The position numbers and the translations under genes were made by a program. DNA of 20,355 nt. Origin: Candidatus Saccharibacteria bacterium UBA6209. GTDB taxonomy: Bacteria; Patescibacteriota; Saccharimonadia; Saccharimonadales; Saccharimonadaceae. The stretch covers positions 1 to 20,355 of the forward strand of contig DISN01000012.1 of the NCBI GenBank assembly GCA_002421965.1, written 5' to 3'. Positions 1 through 7,247 of this stretch are shown in pieces. Below the pieces are notes generated by a model that did no database searches, was not told the origin of the DNA, and saw nothing but the letters and a program-made list of their open reading frames with translations. The stretch's first letter is position 1, and each line of letters starts with the position of its first letter.

Positions 1-4
1 TCGC

Positions 5-556
5 TCATCCCTCTGATATACCCCTATCAACCAGCTCTGCCTCGATTGTATCGTGCACCTGGCCAACCGTACCAACTCCGTTAATATGAACAATTGGTAT
101 ATTATTGTCATTAAGTAGGTCTAGCAGCGGATAGATTTCCTTACGATAAATAGACAGTCGCACATCAATTGCCTCCGGTGTATCGTCGGCTCGTCCGCGA
201 AGCCTCAGGCGCTCCAAAATCTCTTGACGCGGAACTTCTAGCACCACGACCAAATCAATATCGCGACCATGCGACGACTTTGCCTCTAGTAGCCATTCGG
301 CCTGAGCCACCTCTCTTGGGAATCCGTCCAAGATAACCTTATGAATATCACCGGCATTAGCCAGCGCAGTATCCATAACTCGACTAATTGTCTCAACCGG
401 AACTAATTCACCACTCCTCAGGCACTCCATAACCTCCGGGTCCCTAGTGTCACGCAACAGTTGACCAGCGCTCAGCCAACGCCAACCATGACGCGCCGCC
501 AAAATCTGACCTTGCACACTCTTACCTGCCCCAGCTGGACCAAAAAATATTATCAT
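5..556 (-). CDS. adk: adenylate kinase-like nucleoside monophosphate kinase
   Basis: Cytosolic P-loop kinase that would move a phosphate from ATP to AMP or another NMP. The N-terminus gives the P-loop GPAGAGKS (residues 6-13). LDGFPRE (about 77-83) is the adenylate kinase NMP-binding signature, and RLRGRADDTPEAI (about 117-129) covers the arginine-rich lid segment. At 183 aa it is the short form, with no cysteine zinc-binding lid insertion. It is the third gene of a minus-strand cluster after rpsU and yqeY, 13 nt behind yqeY, with GGAGA upstream of its ATG. The stop TGA lies at 5-7, so the gene is complete. The family is clear, but AMP specificity is inferred; UMP/CMP kinase activity cannot be excluded. 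Confidence 0.88.
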   Translation of the reverse strand: MIIFFGPAGAGKSVQGQILAARHGWRWLSAGQLLRDTRDPEVMECLRSGELVPVETISRVMDTALANAGDIHKVILDGFPREVAQAEWLLEAKSSHGRDIDLVVVLEVPRQEILERLRLRGRADDTPEAIDVRLSIYRKEIYPLLDLLNDNNIPIVHINGVGTVGQVHDTIEAELVDRGISEG

Positions 557-569
557 CTCGAATCTCCGC

Positions 570-1028
570 CTAGTTTGCTAATGTTTCTTTTACGATTTTT
601 GCGATTACCGCACCGTCAGCCGAATTGCCTAGCTTGGACTTTGCAGCCCCAATCACCTGGCCCATCTGCTGGATTGACACTTCACCCATATCGGAAATAA
701 TCTGCTCAATAGCCCGCCTGACATCATCTTCACCTAGCTGCTCCGGCAAATACTCCTTGAGCACTGCCAGCTCCTGCTCCTCAGGCTCCGCCAAATCGAC
801 TCGATCATTCTGCCTATATAGCTGCGCGCTCTCTATGCGCTTCTTAACCTCTCGGGCGATTACCTTTTCGGTCTCTTCGTCGCTAAGCCCCTCGTCACGC
901 TTCATCTGGGCCACTTCTTCGTTCAAAATTGCCGCCAGTAAATTGCGCAGTACCTCACCACGAAAACGATTGCCGCCCAAAAAGGCGGCTTTCTGTTCAT
1001 CGGATATGCGCTGTTTCAGCGCAAACAT
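570..1028 (-). CDS. yqeY: GatB/YqeY domain protein
   Basis: A 152-aa protein of the YqeY family, related to the C-terminal tRNA-interacting tail domain of GatB of the Asp/Glu-tRNA amidotransferase. Family traits seen are the N-terminal LKQRISDEQKAAFLGG helix, RGEVLRNLLAAI, a charged central helix rich in Glu/Lys, LKEYLPEQL, and a C-terminal half with QQMGQVIGAAKSKLG. The exact role of stand-alone YqeY is not settled; binding to tRNA or an amidotransferase is family inference. The ATG overlaps the rpsU stop by one base (TAATG), which suggests translational coupling. AGGGGT just upstream serves as ribosome binding site. The rpsU-yqeY pairing is common in bacteria. Confidence 0.9.
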   Translation of the reverse strand: MFALKQRISDEQKAAFLGGNRFRGEVLRNLLAAILNEEVAQMKRDEGLSDEETEKVIAREVKKRIESAQLYRQNDRVDLAEPEEQELAVLKEYLPEQLGEDDVRRAIEQIISDMGEVSIQQMGQVIGAAKSKLGNSADGAVIAKIVKETLAN

Positions 1029-1243
1029 TAACGCACCCCTAGGCGCATCTTAGCTGTCTTGTCAGCACGTCGCTCACGGCGAATAATCGCTTTTTTGCGT
1101 CGCTCTGACTTCGAGATAGGCTTTTCAAAGCGCATCCTCGACTTTGCGTTCGCCAGAACACCACTCTGTAGTACCCTGCGGTTAAAGCGACGGATAATAT
1201 TCTCGTTCGCTTCCTTCTGATCTTTACGTGTTACTTGTACCAT
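1028..1243 (-). CDS. rpsU: 30S ribosomal protein bS21
   Basis: A 71-aa, very basic small-subunit protein. MVQVTRKDQKEANENIIRRF begins the conserved bS21 N-terminus, followed by NRRVLQSGVL and the arginine/lysine-rich tail SERRKKAIIRRERRA. bS21 sits near the 16S 3' end and helps mRNA recognition. The reading frame stays open upstream to 1441, but those residues do not resemble S21 and lie across the promoter, so the ATG at 1241-1243 was chosen. That ATG follows a consensus -10 box by only 10 nt and has no Shine-Dalgarno sequence, so the transcript should be nearly leaderless. First gene of the rpsU-yqeY-adk cluster. Confidence 0.93.
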   Translation of the reverse strand: MVQVTRKDQKEANENIIRRFNRRVLQSGVLANAKSRMRFEKPISKSERRKKAIIRRERRADKTAKMRLGVR

Positions 1244-1253
1244 ATCGTCACTG

Positions 1254-1282
1254 ATTATAACAGATACGGCATACAAAGACAA
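1254..1282 (-). promoter_or_regulatory. rpsU operon promoter
   Basis: On the minus strand, -35 TTGTCT (1277-1282) and a perfect -10 TATAAT (1254-1259) are separated by 17 bp. The predicted start is near 1247, only a few bases before the rpsU ATG at 1243. Confidence 0.75.
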
Positions 1283-1301
1283 CGTTTTTATTATTTGTAT
1301 A

Positions 1302-1310
1302 TGATATAAT
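1302..1310 (+). promoter_or_regulatory. extended -10 promoter and leader of the Nudix gene
   Basis: TGATATAAT is a perfect extended -10 with no convincing -35. Transcription would start near 1317, leaving a leader of about 100 nt before the Nudix ATG. The leader can form CCTC-GACT-GAGG (1332-1343) and CGAAG/CTTCG (1363-1367/1375-1379) hairpins. It also holds an out-of-frame ATG at 1320. Confidence 0.6.
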
Positions 1311-1419
1311 TGCCCCAGAATGAACGCCCAGCCTCGACTGAGGCACCGTTCCAATCTATCGCCGAAGTCGACACCTTCGACCAATCGCAAAATCATCACC
1401 CCATTAACCAGGAGGACGT

Positions 1420-1893
1420 ATGTCACAAGTCGAATCACCACAAAACCGCAGAGTCAATCTTCGAGCAATAATTTTTAAAAATGGTAAATTATTTTGCCAG
1501 AAACTTAAAGCTTCACATACCCTACACGATAACGAATTCTGGTGTACTCCGGGAGGCGGCATTGAATTTGGCGAATCCCTACACGAAGGCCTAACTCGTG
1601 AAATTATCGAAGAAACTGGCGTGAAACCCGTTATCGGCAATCTGTTGTTCATCCAACAATTCATGGACGGAGAGCGCGAACAACTCGAGTTCTTTTTCCA
1701 CGTCACCAATGCCGACGATTATGACACCTTAGACCTAGCGAATACTAGCCACGGCGACATTGAGGTGGCGCAGTGTGGCTTCGTCGATCCAAAAACCACC
1801 GTTATCAAGCCGGATTTTCTCATGACTGTCGACCTTGAAGATGCGATAACGAACAGTAGCCCCATCCGCATCGCGTATGACGGCAAGCTATAG
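1420..1893 (+). CDS. Nudix hydrolase
   Basis: A 157-aa Nudix-fold pyrophosphohydrolase, acting on a nucleoside diphosphate linked to another group; the substrate cannot be told. The Nudix box is intact at residues 46-68: a glycine, five residues, E52, seven residues, then REIIEETGV with the metal-binding glutamates. The preceding NEFWCTPGGG strand is typical of MutT-like members. AGGAGG at 1410-1415 lies 4 nt before the ATG, a strong if close ribosome binding site. The 3' end overlaps the convergent recJ gene by six bases, so no terminator separates them. The C-terminal tail beyond about residue 115 has no motif I recognise. Confidence 0.9.
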   Translation: MSQVESPQNRRVNLRAIIFKNGKLFCQKLKASHTLHDNEFWCTPGGGIEFGESLHEGLTREIIEETGVKPVIGNLLFIQQFMDGEREQLEFFFHVTNADDYDTLDLANTSHGDIEVAQCGFVDPKTTVIKPDFLMTVDLEDAITNSSPIRIAYDGKL

Positions 1894-3627
1894 AGTAGTG
1901 CCAGACAACTCGAGATGCAGTAGCCGCCCCTCAACTGTCCGACGGCTGTTCCACTCATTGATATCCGGTTGGTACCAGACACTCACCAGTGTGCCAACTT
2001 CGACAAAAAAATGCTCTGGCGCGTTAAAAGCCAACATTTGTAAGGTCCGACCCTGTAGGTCACGCAGGTCAAGCTTTACGTGCTGGGCGTCGCTACCCAT
2101 GCGGCGCAGTCCTACAACCTTCACGCCGACGCTCTTTAGGATCGGCTGCGGATTGCCATTGCCAAAAGGCTCCAACTGATTAATCTGGGCCACCAAGGTC
2201 TCGCCTACTTCACCAAAGCTAGCCTCAGCATCAGCCTTAGGCAGCAGCAACTCTGCCTGGCCTCTCAATTCCAAGCTAGAATAAAATTCATTGACTCTCC
2301 CGCGGAAAGCACCAATATTTTTTGTTGGCAAAGTCACACCAGCTGCCAGCTTATGCCCGCCGCCCTTAGTAATAATGTCATCCGCTGCCCGAATTGCATC
2401 GGCAGCACTAAAATCACCATAACTCCGAGCAGAACCCTTAGCCTCCTTTCCCATCTCCTCGAGTACGAAAGTCGGTTTCTTATACTTTTCGAGTAACTTA
2501 GCCGCAACAATACCAATAATTCCGTGACTCCAACCTGGCGAGCTAACCACTAACACCGGATCGTCAACATATTTCTCGGCCTGAACTATCGCCTCCTCCA
2601 AGATTCGATCTTGGTCAGCCCGCCTATCACGGTTCATCTCATCCAGCAGCTGAGAACTCCGTAGCGCCGTAGACTTATCTGTCGACCTAAGCATATCAAG
2701 CGCATACTGAGCCGTTTCTAGCCTGCCAGCAGCATTCATTCGTGGCCCTAGACCAAAACCCAAACTCCTAGCGCTAACCTTCTCTGGCTCAACCCCGGCG
2801 ACCGCCATTAATGCCCTAAGTCCTGGGCGACGAGTCTTAGCCATAACCTTAAGCCCCCAATAAACATTCGCCCTATTCTCATCCACTAGCGTCACAACAT
2901 CACATACCGTACCCAAAGCCACTAAATCCAGCAGCCACTTCTCCTGCCCGGTTGGCAGCCCCTCAAGCCTAGTCTGTAGTGCCTGGACCAGTTTGAATGC
3001 CACTCCAACACCAGCCAAATCCAAGAATGGATATAGACCTGAGCCTGGAACAGTACGCCCTCCTCTATCTGCCACATCCTGAACTCTAAATTGCTTACGC
3101 AATGTGTATCCATCATAAGCATCTGGGTAATCCTGCAGCAAACGCTTTGGATTAATCACCGCCACCGCCGGTGGCTGAACTGGAGCAACATTGTGGTGAT
3201 CGGTAACAATAACATCGACCCCCAGCTCTTTGGCTCTAATAATTTCCTTTTCGCTCAAACTACCGCAGTCAACGGTTACAATTAATTGCGCACCGGTGGC
3301 CGCAATCTTCTCGACAGCATCGATCGTTAGGCCGTAACCCTCAACAAACCTATTTGGTATGTAAATATCGACTTTCTCGAATCCAAAACTCTCGAACGCA
3401 TCGATCAGAACTGTGCTGGCAGTCAACCCGTCTATGTCATAATCACCATAAATAGTAATCTTGTCTTGATTTTCGCGTGCCGCCACAAGTCGCTCAACCG
3501 CATTATTCATGTCTGGCAACAAAAAAGGATCATGCTTAAAATCCTCATAAACTGGGTTTAAGAATTCATCCCGACTCCTTGGATCGCTCAAGCCCCTTGA
3601 CTGCAGTATCCGATCAAACAAGTCCAT
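1888..3627 (-). CDS. recJ: single-stranded-DNA-specific exonuclease RecJ
   Basis: A 579-aa DHH-family 5'-3' single-strand DNA exonuclease used in recombination and repair. Metal-binding motifs are present in order: DYDIDG (62-67), VDCGS (119-123), TDHH (142-145) and DENR (249-252), with GPRMNAAGR (294-302), SHGIIG (367-372) and the DHHA1 motif GGGHKLAAG (422-430). The last ~120 residues fit the RecJ OB-fold. Between INPK and DLAGVGVAFKL, where most RecJ proteins have a short link, about 30 extra residues are inserted (roughly 169-198, containing YDGYTLRKQF). The gene starts 3 nt after the winged-helix gene and is probably cotranscribed with it. It is complete and likely functional. Confidence 0.95.
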   Translation of the reverse strand: MDLFDRILQSRGLSDPRSRDEFLNPVYEDFKHDPFLLPDMNNAVERLVAARENQDKITIYGDYDIDGLTASTVLIDAFESFGFEKVDIYIPNRFVEGYGLTIDAVEKIAATGAQLIVTVDCGSLSEKEIIRAKELGVDVIVTDHHNVAPVQPPAVAVINPKRLLQDYPDAYDGYTLRKQFRVQDVADRGGRTVPGSGLYPFLDLAGVGVAFKLVQALQTRLEGLPTGQEKWLLDLVALGTVCDVVTLVDENRANVYWGLKVMAKTRRPGLRALMAVAGVEPEKVSARSLGFGLGPRMNAAGRLETAQYALDMLRSTDKSTALRSSQLLDEMNRDRRADQDRILEEAIVQAEKYVDDPVLVVSSPGWSHGIIGIVAAKLLEKYKKPTFVLEEMGKEAKGSARSYGDFSAADAIRAADDIITKGGGHKLAAGVTLPTKNIGAFRGRVNEFYSSLELRGQAELLLPKADAEASFGEVGETLVAQINQLEPFGNGNPQPILKSVGVKVVGLRRMGSDAQHVKLDLRDLQGRTLQMLAFNAPEHFFVEVGTLVSVWYQPDINEWNSRRTVEGRLLHLELSGTTL

Positions 3628-3630
3628 AGC

Positions 3631-3924
3631 TTATGCGGATGGACGTTTTGGTCGCGATGTACTTTGCTGAGATTTTATAACAATACTCTGAAGCTCTTTA
3701 AATATTGGGAATTGCTTATTTGTCGCATAGGTCTTAGCATTTCCCTGCTTTTCACTAACCAAGAAGCCGACTTTTTCTAGCTTCTTTAATTCTCGCTGGA
3801 TATTTCCTGGATCTTCCTTGATTAGCTTCGCTAAACCGCGAACATGAGTGTGAAAATCAGGATATTTTGCATAGACAACAACTATCTTCCGCCGCACCCG
3901 AGATGTAATAAATACGTCTAGCAT
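3631..3924 (-). CDS. small winged helix-turn-helix protein
   Basis: A 97-aa basic protein with a winged-helix fold. Residues about 10-60 show HTHVRGLAKLIKEDPGNIQR (helix-turn-helix) followed by ELKKLEKVGFLVSEKQGNAKTYATN, the typical third helix and wing of ArsR/MarR-like regulators. There are no metal-binding cysteines and no effector domain. The tail is Ser/Lys/Arg-rich. GGGGAG lies three bases before the ATG. Its stop is 3 nt from the recJ start, so it may regulate or simply be cotranscribed with recJ. The DNA target is unknown. Similar small wHTH proteins occur in archaea and CPR bacteria, which is family-level knowledge only. Confidence 0.75.
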   Translation of the reverse strand: MLDVFITSRVRRKIVVVYAKYPDFHTHVRGLAKLIKEDPGNIQRELKKLEKVGFLVSEKQGNAKTYATNKQFPIFKELQSIVIKSQQSTSRPKRPSA

Positions 3925-3959
3925 ACTCTCCCCATTAACTTTGCTCTTTGTTAGTCCTT

Positions 3960-3988
3960 AGTGTACACAATTTTACAACACCATGCAA
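3960..3988 (-). promoter_or_regulatory. promoter of the wHTH-recJ pair
   Basis: On the minus strand, TTGCAT (3983-3988) and TACACT (3960-3965) are 17 bp apart. They are placed right after the stop of the PRTase-like gene, giving a leader of about 30 nt with a Shine-Dalgarno sequence. Confidence 0.5.
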
Positions 3989-3989
3989 G

Positions 3990-4655
3990 CTAGAACAGCC
4001 GCCAGTTTAGGACTATTTGATTAATCTTGGTTATCGTGTCCTCTCGGCTAGGCAGGTCGTTATTGTTGTAATAATGATCGACGCCCATATAGTTATCTTT
4101 AACATCAAGTATATGCATCTCGTCCACGGCAATGTGCAGTCGATCTATCGCAGCCACACTAGCTACCGGTGAAACTGCCACAACTTTCTCGGTACGTACG
4201 GATTTCAAAAAGTCCAAAGCCACATCTAGCGAGGATAGGTCGTCGCTAAATCCATCACTGACCAAAATCACTGTCCGATCCCTAAGCATATCCTTGTCGA
4301 CAATACCATTATCGCCGAGCAGACGATTAATCCTCTGATATGCTCGCCGTTTCTCTTCCTCTAGATAGCCGTAGAACTCCTGCACATACTGGTCCCTCTG
4401 GCCGTCAGTAAACCGGCTATTGACTGTCAGCCTCCCGGTCTGAGAGAGAGCGCCAAAACTCAAACCCTCACCAGGTACCTCGATATGCTCATTAAGCAAT
4501 AACATTAGTACGCAGTGCAGTCTCCAAGCAATTTGCTCGCCAACCAATACCGCGCCATCGTTCAGCGCCAACACCGCGCAGTTCTCATAACGATACTCCC
4601 CCAGCAACTTCTCTGCCAGCTCTGCACCCGCATGTGATCTGCTCTCAAAATACAT
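3990..4655 (-). CDS. phosphoribosyltransferase-fold protein with degraded active site
   Basis: A 221-aa protein that follows the layout of predicted phosphoribosyltransferases of the COG1926 type. It has YFESRSHAGAELAEKLL at the N-terminus, VLALNDGAVLVGEQIA, FGALS, an EEEKRRAYQRINRLL helix, then TVILVSDGFSDDLSSLDVAL where active enzymes have the PRPP loop VILVDDGIATG, and finally VAVSPVASVAAIDRL. The PRPP loop is altered: the first acid is Ser and the ATG(A/T) stretch is SDD. The usual ARG/PRG of the early loop is NDG. It is therefore probably not a standard PRPP-using enzyme. The ATG is leaderless, 7 nt after TGATACAAT, and divergent from priA across 39 bp. Confidence 0.75.
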   Translation of the reverse strand: MYFESRSHAGAELAEKLLGEYRYENCAVLALNDGAVLVGEQIAWRLHCVLMLLLNEHIEVPGEGLSFGALSQTGRLTVNSRFTDGQRDQYVQEFYGYLEEEKRRAYQRINRLLGDNGIVDKDMLRDRTVILVSDGFSDDLSSLDVALDFLKSVRTEKVVAVSPVASVAAIDRLHIAVDEMHILDVKDNYMGVDHYYNNNDLPSREDTITKINQIVLNWRLF

Positions 4656-4662
4656 ATGGTTA

Positions 4663-4671
4663 ATTGTATCA
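4663..4671 (-). promoter_or_regulatory. leaderless promoter of the PRTase-like gene
   Basis: On the minus strand, TGATACAAT is an extended -10 whose last base is 7 nt from the ATG at 4655. No good -35 is seen. It overlaps the place where the -35 of the divergent priA promoter would be (4660-4665). Confidence 0.65.
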
Positions 4672-4682
4672 GGCTTTACTTG

Positions 4683-4688
4683 TATAAT
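4683..4688 (+). promoter_or_regulatory. leaderless promoter of priA
   Basis: A perfect TATAAT lies 6 nt before ATG 4695, with a weak -35 TTAATT at 4660-4665 (17-bp spacing). Transcription would start at or within a base or two of the start codon. Confidence 0.7.
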
Positions 4689-4694
4689 ATAGAC

Positions 4695-6635
4695 ATGAAT
4701 TACTACGAGGTGGCACCTAACGCCATTGTCAGATTGGGCGCAAGCACCTTCACCTACGCATCAGAGCATCCAGTTAAAGTTGGCTCCCTAGTGGTCATAT
4801 CGGTTGGCAAAAAAAACCTGATCGGTCTAATCATGAAAGAAACCACAAAGCCCCAATATCCAGTCAAGGCCATCACCGAAATAATTGAAGCTACTCCGCT
4901 ACCCCAGCCGCTCTTAAAGTCCCTAGAGTGGATTGCCGAATATTACAACACACCACTAGCCACCGTAGTTCAAGCTGCACTACCCAGAGGATTGACAAAA
5001 AAAAGACGACCCCCAGCAGGTGCTACCACAGTTAATCACAGAAAACGAACAAATAATGTACTCACCAAGGACCAGTCCCGAGCTATTGATACAATTATTG
5101 AGTCAGGATCCGGCACCACCATATTGCACGGTGTAACTGGGTCTGGAAAAACACTCGTATACATTGAACTGGCTAAGCGTGCCCTGGCAGAAGACAGATC
5201 AGCTATCATTTTGGTGCCAGAAATTGCACTAACCTCCCAGCTAGTATCTGAATTTTCTCACCATTTTCCCGACATCCTACTTACCCACTCGCACCAAACA
5301 GAAGCCGAGCGGCATCTTGTCTGGCAGCAGGCGTTAAACTCAACCCAGCCCCGAATTGTAATCGGTCCACGCTCAGCACTATTTATCCCACTGGCCAATA
5401 TCGGACTAATAGCAATCGATGAATTTCATGAGCCGAGCTACAAACAGGAACAGGCGCCACGATACTCGGCATCACAGCTCGCCAGCATACTAGCCAAATT
5501 CCATAAGGCAAAGGTCGTCCTTGGCAGCGCTACGCCAAACGTAGCCGACTACTACCGGGCAGAGAAATCAAACCGGCCAATAGTCACCATGAACACCCCC
5601 GCTCGACAAGACACGACAGCACCAAATATCCAAATAGTAGACATGACTAAACGAGAGAACTTCAGCCATCACCAGTTCCTATCCAACCAGCTAATCGAAG
5701 CCCTAAAAAGCACTCTAGGTCGCGGTGAGCAGTCACTTGTTTTCCATAATCGACGCGGCACCGCATCGACCACACTGTGCGACAAATGTGGCTGGCAATC
5801 AGGCTGTCCACGCTGCTATGTGCCGCTTACCCTCCATAGCGACAAGCACAAACTTCGCTGCCATATCTGCAGCTTCGAGTCAGCGGTCCCCACTAGCTGC
5901 CCTAGCTGCCACAATGCCAACATCATACATAAGGGGCTTGGCACCAAACGAATCGAGGCAGAACTCAAAAAAATGTTTCCGGACAAAAATATTGCTCGCT
6001 TCGACGGCGATACCGCTAGCGACGACGGTGTCGATCGCCGCTATCAAGAGCTCTACAGCGGAGATATTGATATAATTATCGGTACCCAAGTAATCGCCAA
6101 AGGACTCGACTTACCACACCTGCGCACCGTTGGAATCGTTCAGGCCGATGCAGGATTAGGACTGCCTGACTTTAGCACTCCAGAGCGAACATTCCAGTTA
6201 CTTGCCCAGGTAATCGGACGCGTAGGTAGGTCACACCACGCCACAAACGTTGTAGTTCAGAGCTACCAGCCGTCAAATATCGCAGTCCAAGACGGTCTAA
6301 CTCGAAACTACCAGGACTTCTATGAGCGAACCCTGGCGCTCAGACAGCACACCAACTTCCCGCCCTTTACTCATTTGCTCAAACTAGTTTGTGTCTATAA
6401 AACCGAAAAGTCAGCGGTTCAAAATTCTCGAAAGCTAGCAGATACCCTAAAGCAACACGCACCGGATCGAGTCGAAATTCTAGGGCCAACACCCGCATTC
6501 TACGAACGTATCCGCGACACATATCGCTGGCAGCTCACTGTAAAAAGTCCAAATCGCCAAGACCTAATTGAGCTACTCAAGCACCTGCCGCCTACACACT
6601 GGCAATACGAACTCGACCCGACATCACTACTCTAA
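4695..6635 (+). CDS. priA: primosomal protein N' (PriA helicase)
   Basis: A 646-aa superfamily 2 DNA helicase that reloads the replisome at stalled forks. The N-terminal DNA-binding part is short. It is followed by LLKSLEWIAEYYNTPL, Walker A GVTGSGKT (146-153), the DExH box DEFH (242-245), and GSATP (277-281). Eight cysteines bind two zinc ions (362, 365, 371, 374, 389, 392, 402, 405), and QVIGRVGR (506-513) is motif VI. E. coli PriA is about 730 aa, so this is a compact form. An in-frame ATG at 4656 exists but would place 13 unrelated residues across the promoter. ATG 4695, starting MNYYEVAPNA, matches the family and lies 6 nt after the -10. Confidence 0.95.
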   Translation: MNYYEVAPNAIVRLGASTFTYASEHPVKVGSLVVISVGKKNLIGLIMKETTKPQYPVKAITEIIEATPLPQPLLKSLEWIAEYYNTPLATVVQAALPRGLTKKRRPPAGATTVNHRKRTNNVLTKDQSRAIDTIIESGSGTTILHGVTGSGKTLVYIELAKRALAEDRSAIILVPEIALTSQLVSEFSHHFPDILLTHSHQTEAERHLVWQQALNSTQPRIVIGPRSALFIPLANIGLIAIDEFHEPSYKQEQAPRYSASQLASILAKFHKAKVVLGSATPNVADYYRAEKSNRPIVTMNTPARQDTTAPNIQIVDMTKRENFSHHQFLSNQLIEALKSTLGRGEQSLVFHNRRGTASTTLCDKCGWQSGCPRCYVPLTLHSDKHKLRCHICSFESAVPTSCPSCHNANIIHKGLGTKRIEAELKKMFPDKNIARFDGDTASDDGVDRRYQELYSGDIDIIIGTQVIAKGLDLPHLRTVGIVQADAGLGLPDFSTPERTFQLLAQVIGRVGRSHHATNVVVQSYQPSNIAVQDGLTRNYQDFYERTLALRQHTNFPPFTHLLKLVCVYKTEKSAVQNSRKLADTLKQHAPDRVEILGPTPAFYERIRDTYRWQLTVKSPNRQDLIELLKHLPPTHWQYELDPTSLL

Positions 6636-6656
6636 CTACACTTTAACCCCTGTATC

Positions 6657-6665
6657 TGGTACAAT
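6657..6665 (+). promoter_or_regulatory. leaderless promoter of def
   Basis: TGGTACAAT is an extended -10 ending 6 nt before the def ATG at 6672, in the 36-nt gap after priA. def can therefore be transcribed on its own, without an untranslated leader. Confidence 0.65.
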
Positions 6666-6671
6666 AATGTA

Positions 6672-7247
6672 ATGACAAAAGACGATATTATCACTCTGCC
6701 GAACCCACATCTGCGTGAAAAATCCGCCAAGGTGCATGTTATTACCGACAAAATTCGAGACCTGGTAGATATTATGACTAGTGCCGCACTCGACTGGGAA
6801 GATTCTCGCCCGCACGAAATCAGTGCTGCCCTGGCAGCCGTCCAAATCGACGAGCTTGAGCGAGTCGTTATAGTTCGAGCAGACTTTGATAACAAAAAAT
6901 CTCGCGAATTTACCGCCCTAATTAATCCAGAAATCGTCAAATATGAGGGAGAGATTGTCAAAGATTTCGAGGGCTGCCTGAGCGTCAAACACATCTATGG
7001 CAATGTTCCTCGTCACAGCAAAATCCGCGTCAAAGCTATCGACATTGACGGCAACGAGATTCGCTTCAAGGCCGAAGGTTTCCTGGCTCGTGTCGTACAG
7101 CACGAAATCGACCACACCAACGGTCTAGTATTCATCGACCACATCCGCGATCAAAAAGATGCATTTTTTACGCTCGATCAGAAAGGCGAGCTTCAGCCAC
7201 TTCACTATGACACCGACATTGCCGAAAATCATATTCTTTGGGACTGA
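6672..7247 (+). CDS. def: peptide deformylase
   Basis: A 191-aa metalloenzyme that removes the formyl group from the N-terminal methionine of new proteins. The three deformylase motifs are visible. Motif I is LAAVQ (54-58), with Ala-Ala replacing the usual leading glycines of GxGLAAxQ. Motif II is EGCLS (100-104), with the cysteine ligand C102. Motif III is QHEIDH (143-148), with two histidine ligands and the catalytic Glu. The altered motif I is a common divergence in deformylase paralogues, but all metal ligands are kept, so activity is likely. The start is leaderless. The 3' end overlaps fmt by 41 nt, which joins removal and addition of the formyl group in one transcript. Confidence 0.92.
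   Translation: MTKDDIITLPNPHLREKSAKVHVITDKIRDLVDIMTSAALDWEDSRPHEISAALAAVQIDELERVVIVRADFDNKKSREFTALINPEIVKYEGEIVKDFEGCLSVKHIYGNVPRHSKIRVKAIDIDGNEIRFKAEGFLARVVQHEIDHTNGLVFIDHIRDQKDAFFTLDQKGELQPLHYDTDIAENHILWD

Noticed and set aside
461..1053. Plus-strand ORFs opposite adk and yqeY
   Set aside because: Both are antisense frames of clearly recognisable conserved genes.
1244..1441. N-terminal extension of the rpsU frame
   Set aside because: The extra 66 residues do not match S21 and would cover the rpsU promoter (1254-1282) and the opposite Nudix leader.
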